Shown in pieces: positions 36,790 through 64,000 of a stretch of 64,000 nt of DNA. The DNA lies in the NCBI RefSeq assembly GCF_964340395.1, contig NC_135555.1, positions 2,221,001 to 2,285,000 of the forward strand, read 5' to 3'. Origin of the DNA: Glandiceps talaboti (Eukaryota; Hemichordata; Enteropneusta; Spengelidae). A program made the translations under genes and the position numbers. The notes beneath the pieces are model-generated. The model ran no database searches. It saw only the letters and a list, made by a program, of their open reading frames with translations, and had not been told where the DNA came from. Numbering within the stretch: the stretch's first letter is position 1; each line of letters begins with the position of its first letter.

Positions 36790-37045
36790 ATGTTGTGAGT
36801 AATTTTTCCTACGAGCCTCTGGCGTGATTCAGAATTTCTTTAGTTCAGTTTTCATACTAATTAGGCCAAGGCTGTTCACCATAATGGGCAAAGTCCTTGC
36901 AAGTATTACTACATCCCCGTCATTGTGCACGTGACTACCCGCATGAAGTACGATGTTGCCAAGGAAGTAAACAATATCCTGCCTTGTCGTACATTCATTC
37001 AGAATAAATGCTGTATATTGTATTAAAACAAAAAGTGTAAAAATC
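36790..37045. repeat. Segmental duplication, copy 2
   Basis: Partner of 35555-35790. The frame starting ATG AAG TAC GAT parallels ATG AGC TAC AAT of copy 1 but runs into a stop without a matching donor. The remaining sequence from 35790 to 37990 shows no further coding exon. Confidence 0.75.
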
Positions 37046-37994
37046 AACCATATTATTAAAGACAGGAAGTGAAACGAATTTCCCACCATTCATGAAACCG
37101 TGGCAAACTGAGCAATTGGTCGAATATGCGTTCCGACAAAGTCGAATCTCTGTAGGATTTGTATAGGTTTGACGCCAATTCTTCCAACACACTCACTTCA
37201 TTAAATAACACAAACGACCATATAAATAAATGATTCCTTAACACGTGTCTTTCTCCTCTACTACACGTCAGGGAGAGCCTTGTTTACAATCAATGACGTC
37301 TTTGGTATTGTTCCCGTGTTATGAATCGTCTCTATATGGACCTCAAATAACTTAACCTTTGTTGAGAAAGCAATGGTGCATAGTTCGGTACCTCATCACG
37401 ATATCATGATCAATTTTCTTCAGGGTTGGTTTTCAATACCTGGTAAATTACTACTTCTACACTGTAAAGTTTAGACAGCCAGCAGTGGCCGTAGTCATCG
37501 ACAGGCACAGGAAGGATATTGACCCCCTTGAACCTTACACATGTCATGTGCATACTTTGCTCTATTAGCTCAATAAAGTGAAATGAAATAGTCATATTGC
37601 AAGGAACACAACGCTGCAACTATCTTTGCTAACACTCAGACCGACCCAAATCAATATACTATTAATAGTATATAACATATATTGATATAATATATTGATA
37701 TTTAATATTGATTGATCATAGTTAAGAAAAAAGCGCAATTACTCATTGGGGAAATTGTGATTGCCATAGCAACGTAATGCATACATGTACAAGTGTAGCC
37801 AAAACGTTTGGTGGTGAAAATAATCAATGTTTGCTTGCATTCGTGTTATCAGAAACCAAGGCAACGAAAACCCAAACAACGACTCAAGAATTGTAAAATG
37901 TTAATGTCAAATAAATGTTTGCTTTTGTGGTTCACTGAGAGTCGAACTTGAACACACTGGTTTGTATTCATTGATTTCTATCTCTACTTAACAG

Positions 37995-42751
<4,757 letters not shown>

Positions 42752-43854
42752 AATATTCCAAAAAACAAACAAGACCTGTACAATTGTTTCTAAGATGTCA
42801 TTTACGCAGGTAGAACTTAAGTTTGCGGTGTAACTTATGCTAGCACCGTAGGCCCTATGCTTAAACAGTATGGACATGCCTAAATGTACCTATATATGTA
42901 AATGATTTATTGATATGCAAACCACGCCTGTCTCGGTATTTGCATATAGTGTGTTGCTGTTATTCTAAGGTGACTGGACGAATTCATTAAAACTGTTTTG
43001 AAGTTTAGGTAGTCTTTACCAAATATACGACAGTTTGACTTGTTTGATGATACATGTACTTTTTGAGAGTACACCAAGAAAGGGGGAAGGAAGCTTTACT
43101 TTTGTCTTTGTATCTTGGTATTAAAAAAAGGCACGCGTGGTTTGCATATATAATGAACCAATTTACATAATGTTAACTTATAAAACATTTCTAAATGCTG
43201 CAACAATTAGTTTTATTCCAAGCAAATCTAAATGCGAAAGATCAGATTTGTATAAATCGAATAACAATTCTTACCGCATCATATTCCCATCGACTATCTT
43301 AATATATCCACATACCTGTATACTGTAGAATTACTGATAATGGTTTAGATAAATAATTTATGTATTTCTGTTGCATTCATGTATGATAATAGTTTTTTTA
43401 GTTTACATAGTAATCTAAATATTGACAATAAGACAGGTGTGAAATAACATGTAATATCATGTAGTTCAAGTTGTAGGCGGCATAGCCAGGAAATGATATG
43501 CCGCTAAAAGTACTATGGATCACTATTTGAGTTGCAAATTATGAAATCTGAATGTAAAGTAAGTAATTGTATTTGGGATGAAAGGTTATAATTATTCCTA
43601 TTGGATGTCACTAAGTTTTGAGGTTTTCAAACTGCAGGGGTATAGTGTGGATTTTGATAAGCCGTATAATTCAGTGTACATTTTAGATTTGTAGTGCCAT
43701 ATTTTATTATTTTGACGATAACGAGATATTTTGTAAGGGTTTAAATTATAGAAATCAGTATACAGTGGTTTATCAATGATTATAGTATTATTGTTTTAGT
43801 ATCGTAGCCATTTTAGTATTATTGTTTTAGTATCGTAGCCATTTTTGTCACTGA

Positions 43855-43860
43855 AATAAA
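43855..43860 (+). promoter_or_regulatory. Possible polyadenylation signal AATAAA of the GDAP1-like gene
   Basis: First clear AATAAA after the stop at 42749-42751; it implies a 3' UTR of about 1.1 kb. A 27-bp direct duplication (ttattgttttagtatcgtag) lies just upstream. Confidence 0.35.
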
Positions 43861-43965
43861 AAAGCACTGAAACAGCTGAGATACACACGGAAATAATGGC
43901 AAAATACCAAATGAATACAGTTTATTTGTCAATTGCATCATGGGGCTAATGTGATTGGATGCATT

Positions 43966-44103
43966 CATGACACGTGACAGAATTCAATCACGTCATGTGA
44001 CTGGGCCCCCATACACGTCATGTGACTGAATTCATAGACGTGGTGTCACTGGGCTATACACGTCATGTGACTGAATTCATACACGCCATGTGACTGGGCC
44101 ATA
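43966..44103. repeat. Short tandem array carrying cacgtcatgtgact E-box-like sites
   Basis: Four to five copies, about 23 bp apart, of cacgtcatgtgactg followed alternately by aattcat or ggcc. One copy reads cacgtgaca. The cores TCATGTGA and CACGTGAC match recognition sites of bHLH-leucine-zipper factors (MITF/TFE/USF type). It lies between the GDAP1-like gene and the 3' end of the receptor gene. A regulatory role is inference. Confidence 0.6.
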
Positions 44104-46137
44104 CAGATAACCCCAGCTATTGTACTTTCCCTGAAAAATTTTGGAATTTTGAAATGAAAAATAATACAGTAACAAGAACTGGTTTTAATTTGCATTGAGA
44201 TGTACATCATCGATATGAGAAACTACTGAATGATATTTTGTACACTGTAATAATTCCATGGTCTTGTATATAGTGCCTAAAACATCAAAAAAATTTTACG
44301 ACTTATTCACACCAGTCAAACTAACATCATTAGATTCCTAGAAAGGACTGAACACGTCACGGTGACATTTTTGGTTTACAGTAGACGATAAGAGTGATAT
44401 TTTCTAGAAGTAACAAATTAATAGGGCATATATTTACAGCTAATAGCAAGCCAATTTGAGATTCAATGAAAACTAGCCTCGTTCAAGAACGCAATATCAA
44501 ATAGCTTGACACCACTTATAACATGTATAAAGTTATTAGGCCGATTGCCGCCTGAAATATGAAGTTGACAAGGTATTCATTAAATCTCACCTACTAGTAG
44601 AACCATGGATAGCTTGTATCTCATTAATTCAAGTAATGGCATACGTGTATTTTGATGGTAATCTACTAGTAATTAGAATAAAAAACAATAACAAGGTAGA
44701 AGAATTCATCCATTTTGACTTGAAATATTTTCAATTTTGTGACAAGATTTACAGTGTATTATTTAAATTTCATTGAACATTTTTACTTTAAAGGGGTATG
44801 GTACGGATATTAAGCCACACATGACAAAATCAGAACTGGATACTATCTAGTGTTTTATTTATTCTATATTTTACTTTAAATACAATAAGTCTTCATACGA
44901 AACACAGATCACCATGGTAACCAACCATGATAAAGCCAAAGGTTATACGCATACTTGAAATGTAAAGAGTTTGCCTGTGTTCAAAGTTATACCATAGCTT
45001 TATCACGGAGTGCGTTCGAATCACCCCACTAAGGGAGCCTCCCACAAGTTTACCCAAGATGCACCCTATTACTACACGACGTCACACTTGGGGTGACCCA
45101 AACCGACTCTCCTCGAGGCAGTGAAAGTCAACTTCACCTGACCTGACCCGATGGGAGCCGACATGAAACCGATGGGAGTCATGAAATTATTTGGCCGTTG
45201 TTATCAAATACGATAGAATTGTATTATGAGGTCTTCACAGTTTGGGATGAAAAATATTTTCCACTTCAAATGTCTCTAAACCATTTATCGTAAATCACAC
45301 ACACCCCCCCCCTCCCCGTAACGTATTTTGCATTGACCCGAGGCTCTATGGGAATATTGATAGCAATCATCCGTTTGTAACATGTTGGCATTTCTTTTGT
45401 AACCCTGTCAATCATCAAATTATGACTAAGTTACATAGAAAACATGTATCCTTTTTGATTATGTCAAATTACGAAATACACACAGTCAGTCTAGGTAGTA
45501 GAGGACTTAACGATTGTTAACCAGCTAGTAGACATAACGATTTGTTAACCAACTAGTAGAGATATTTATTTCCAGAAATGATATTTATTAAATGTAAGTA
45601 GTATTTTCAGTTTTATTCTGAAAGTGTTATTTTTTAGTTTTCATTTCATCATAGATTGTGATTAGTTAATACAAAAACAACTTAAAGTCATCAGTAGTTT
45701 TTTTTTAAAAATCACTTGAAGGTAATTTAATCGTAATCAAACAATTGATGGGTTAATCTGCTGGAACAAGATTCTATGCAGACATATATGAATACATCAA
45801 GGGTATTGAAATGTACAACAGATATCAACAAATATATTGTGTATAAAATCTCTGTAAAAGTACGATTTTAATAAAAGACTATCTATTCTTAAGAGAGAAA
45901 TACTCTTACAGTTGCACACGTGTCATCTTATTGTCTTACTTAAATTCACCATATATTCCAAACTTAAGATACTATGCATGTCAAAAAAATACAAGTCTCG
46001 TAATATTGTGTTGTTACCTTGAAATTCTACATACAAAGATTCATGCCCTTATAGTGGTATCAGGTGTGACGTGATTCAAATTATCAACTTCTATTGATTT
46101 CGTATTAAGTTGGAAGACAGAAACACACACTGACATG
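44104..46137. other. Intergenic stretch, no gene seen
   Basis: AT-rich sequence with a poly-C tract near 45303. No exon-like frame with splice signals was found on either strand. Confidence 0.55.
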
Positions 46138-46168
46138 CATACATACATACATACATACATACATACAT

Positions 46169-46199
<31 letters not shown>

Positions 46200-46282
46200 T
46201 ACATACATACATACATACATACATACATACATACATACATACATACATACTTACATACATACATACATACAAGCACAAACAA

Positions 46283-46320
<38 letters not shown>

Positions 46321-46338
46321 ACACACACACACACACAG

Positions 46339-46369
<31 letters not shown>

Positions 46370-46370
46370 G
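46138..46370. repeat. (CATA)n and (AC)n compound microsatellite
   Basis: CATA tetranucleotides with an internal CACA block, then (AC)n with single G interruptions. It lies just beyond the 3' end of the receptor gene, possibly inside its 3' UTR. All MYVC- or THIH-type frames are artefacts. Confidence 0.97.
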
Positions 46371-46530
46371 ATGAATACGTAAAATCCGACAGGGTAGATG
46401 TTCAAGTTATGACAATTGGAAATTTTAAAAAAAGGAAAATGAGTGTCCAGGTTTACGTCTTCCAGCAATAGTGGGAAGATTTTCGAAACCATTGATATCG
46501 GGCTATTAAAAGATGGCACCTAGCTTCCAT

Positions 46531-62810
<16,280 letters not shown>

Positions 62811-64000
62811 TGCGATGTTGACCAGAATTTCTTCTCTTTGTTGTGATAATTATCCAGCTTAGAAAAAGATATAATACTCGTAACATCCAACATCAAGGTG
62901 TGCTGTGACTTTTGCAACACGGAAAATTGTCCATCCTCAGTGAGTGGGTGAACATTTCCTGATTTGTCTGAGTTTTGTTACGTCATCAAGTATGTGTATT
63001 TAATGTTATAGTTATACTGACAGATGTTAGGTAATACCCTGTCTCCGCTGGGAGATTTTGCCTGTCAAAATACCAATGCTTATTGACTGATATCATTTGA
63101 TACACCTGGGAGGAATTATACAATGTTTGAACACCATTCGATGAATATGCATAGTCTAGAAGATTTTGACGACTTGCTGAACCAAGTACGAGTTATTCCC
63201 GTCATGCCACTGGGCGTTATACTAGTATTTCTACTGACAGTGACGACTGGGGCGGATAGCCAATCAATCACCTTCAAAGTGTTACTGACAAGTGTCATCC
63301 TGACTCTTGTGGGCGAATTGTGTAGTCGTGAGATTGAGATCTCCTTTCAATTACAGTTCGTTAGAATACATGTATCATGTACCATCATATAGGCTATTCA
63401 TTCGCTCTTATATATATCGGACTTATTCGTTAAGCACACGAAGAATGGTAGACATACGGGGCACAACAACACCAAGGGAAATACCTTGACAACTGGGTAA
63501 TGCAATATAGTCTATGGCCTATAATATGTGTCATCTTTGATTCAAGTCTGAGTCACTCATCAAACCAATATGAGTTTTGATATAACCTTCATTGTTATCA
63601 ACGGAACGGTTTGTGTCAGGGCAACACACGTTGTTTGTTTTGTGACTGAAAAAAAAATACTGGCATATATAGAAATGATGGAAGTTTTAACGACGTGACT
63701 AAGTATATTAATATATATGTTTTGTTATCTTCTATCTGTGATTTGTTTTTTTATCAGTAACAAAACTGGGAATATTTAATTTGAGGGGATGGGCGCATTT
63801 AAATTCAGGGGTGAGTAGGATTCCAATAATACATCGATATACATGGTGCACCGTGCACAGGCTATACTAGGCCTGACGACCGAGATTGACAAGTAAAGTG
63901 AAAACAAATGCGAAATCTTGTGTGACCGCGAAATCCTGCATTATTCCTAAAATAAAGTTTGTGGGAAGGAACCAAGTGGACACCATTGGTCTCCCCCCCA
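62811..64000. other. Upstream flank of the receptor gene, no other gene seen
   Basis: Must contain the receptor promoter on the minus strand; no TATA box near 62840-62900 stands out. A plus-strand frame at 63123-63392 has a hydrophobic stretch but no splice context or recognisable domain. Confidence 0.5.

Noticed and set aside
37006-37032. Short frame MLYIVLKQK before a GT, considered as first exon of the GDAP1-like gene
   Set aside because: Too short, poor donor (GTGTAA), and lacks the serine-containing motif expected after the tyrosine.
36829-37089. 86-codon minus-strand frame with hydrophobic stretch
   Set aside because: Lies in the diverged segmental duplication and is not preserved in the partner copy.
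46041-46519. Long minus- and plus-strand frames rich in C, V, M, Y or T, H
   Set aside because: Translations of (CATA)n and (AC)n microsatellites.
63116-63392. Overlapping frames on both strands near the right end
   Set aside because: Neither has splice context, domain or supporting neighbour; the plus frame's hydrophobic part alone is not enough.

Overview
The window is nuclear DNA of an animal, most likely a marine invertebrate and plausibly a deuterostome such as a lancelet or hemichordate; the sequence does not settle the species. The reasons are an AT-rich base composition, multi-exon genes with GT-AG introns whose reading phases match, animal-only protein families (a receptor tyrosine kinase with EGF, Ig and cadherin-like parts, a very large C2H2 zinc-finger protein, GDAP1-like glutathione-transferase proteins), and many microsatellites, minisatellites, MITEs and a decayed non-LTR retrotransposon. 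All gene models below were built by hand from splice sites and phase agreement; there is no transcript evidence.

Layout from left to right. 1-1.2 kb: a 58-bp minisatellite and the last coding exon of a gene entering from the left, with an RGS-like C-terminus. 2.2-13.9 kb (+): a zinc-finger gene of three coding exons, about 2237 residues, with a probable noncoding first exon. 13.9-20.3 kb: no genes; MITEs, a 113-bp tandem repeat and a broken reverse-transcriptase pseudogene (-) carrying a hAT-like MITE. 20.3-25 kb (+): a TATA-driven three-exon gene for a 211-residue secreted cysteine-containing protein. 25.3-28.8 kb (-) and 35.7/38.0-42.8 kb (+): two divergent GDAP1/GST-like paralogues that share intron positions. 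46.5-62.8 kb (-): a complete 24-exon receptor tyrosine kinase of 918 residues. 62.8-64 kb: its upstream flank, no clear gene.

The genes do not form one operon-like unit. The two GST-like genes are a local duplication in head-to-head orientation; the second converges tail to tail with the kinase gene. The most unusual items are the receptor (cadherin-like, EGF, Ig, EGF, EGF, transmembrane, kinase), the secreted protein (weak resemblance to IL-17-type cytokines at its C-terminus), the CaaX-like end of the longer GDAP1-like protein, and a family of long perfect-hairpin elements inside the receptor introns.
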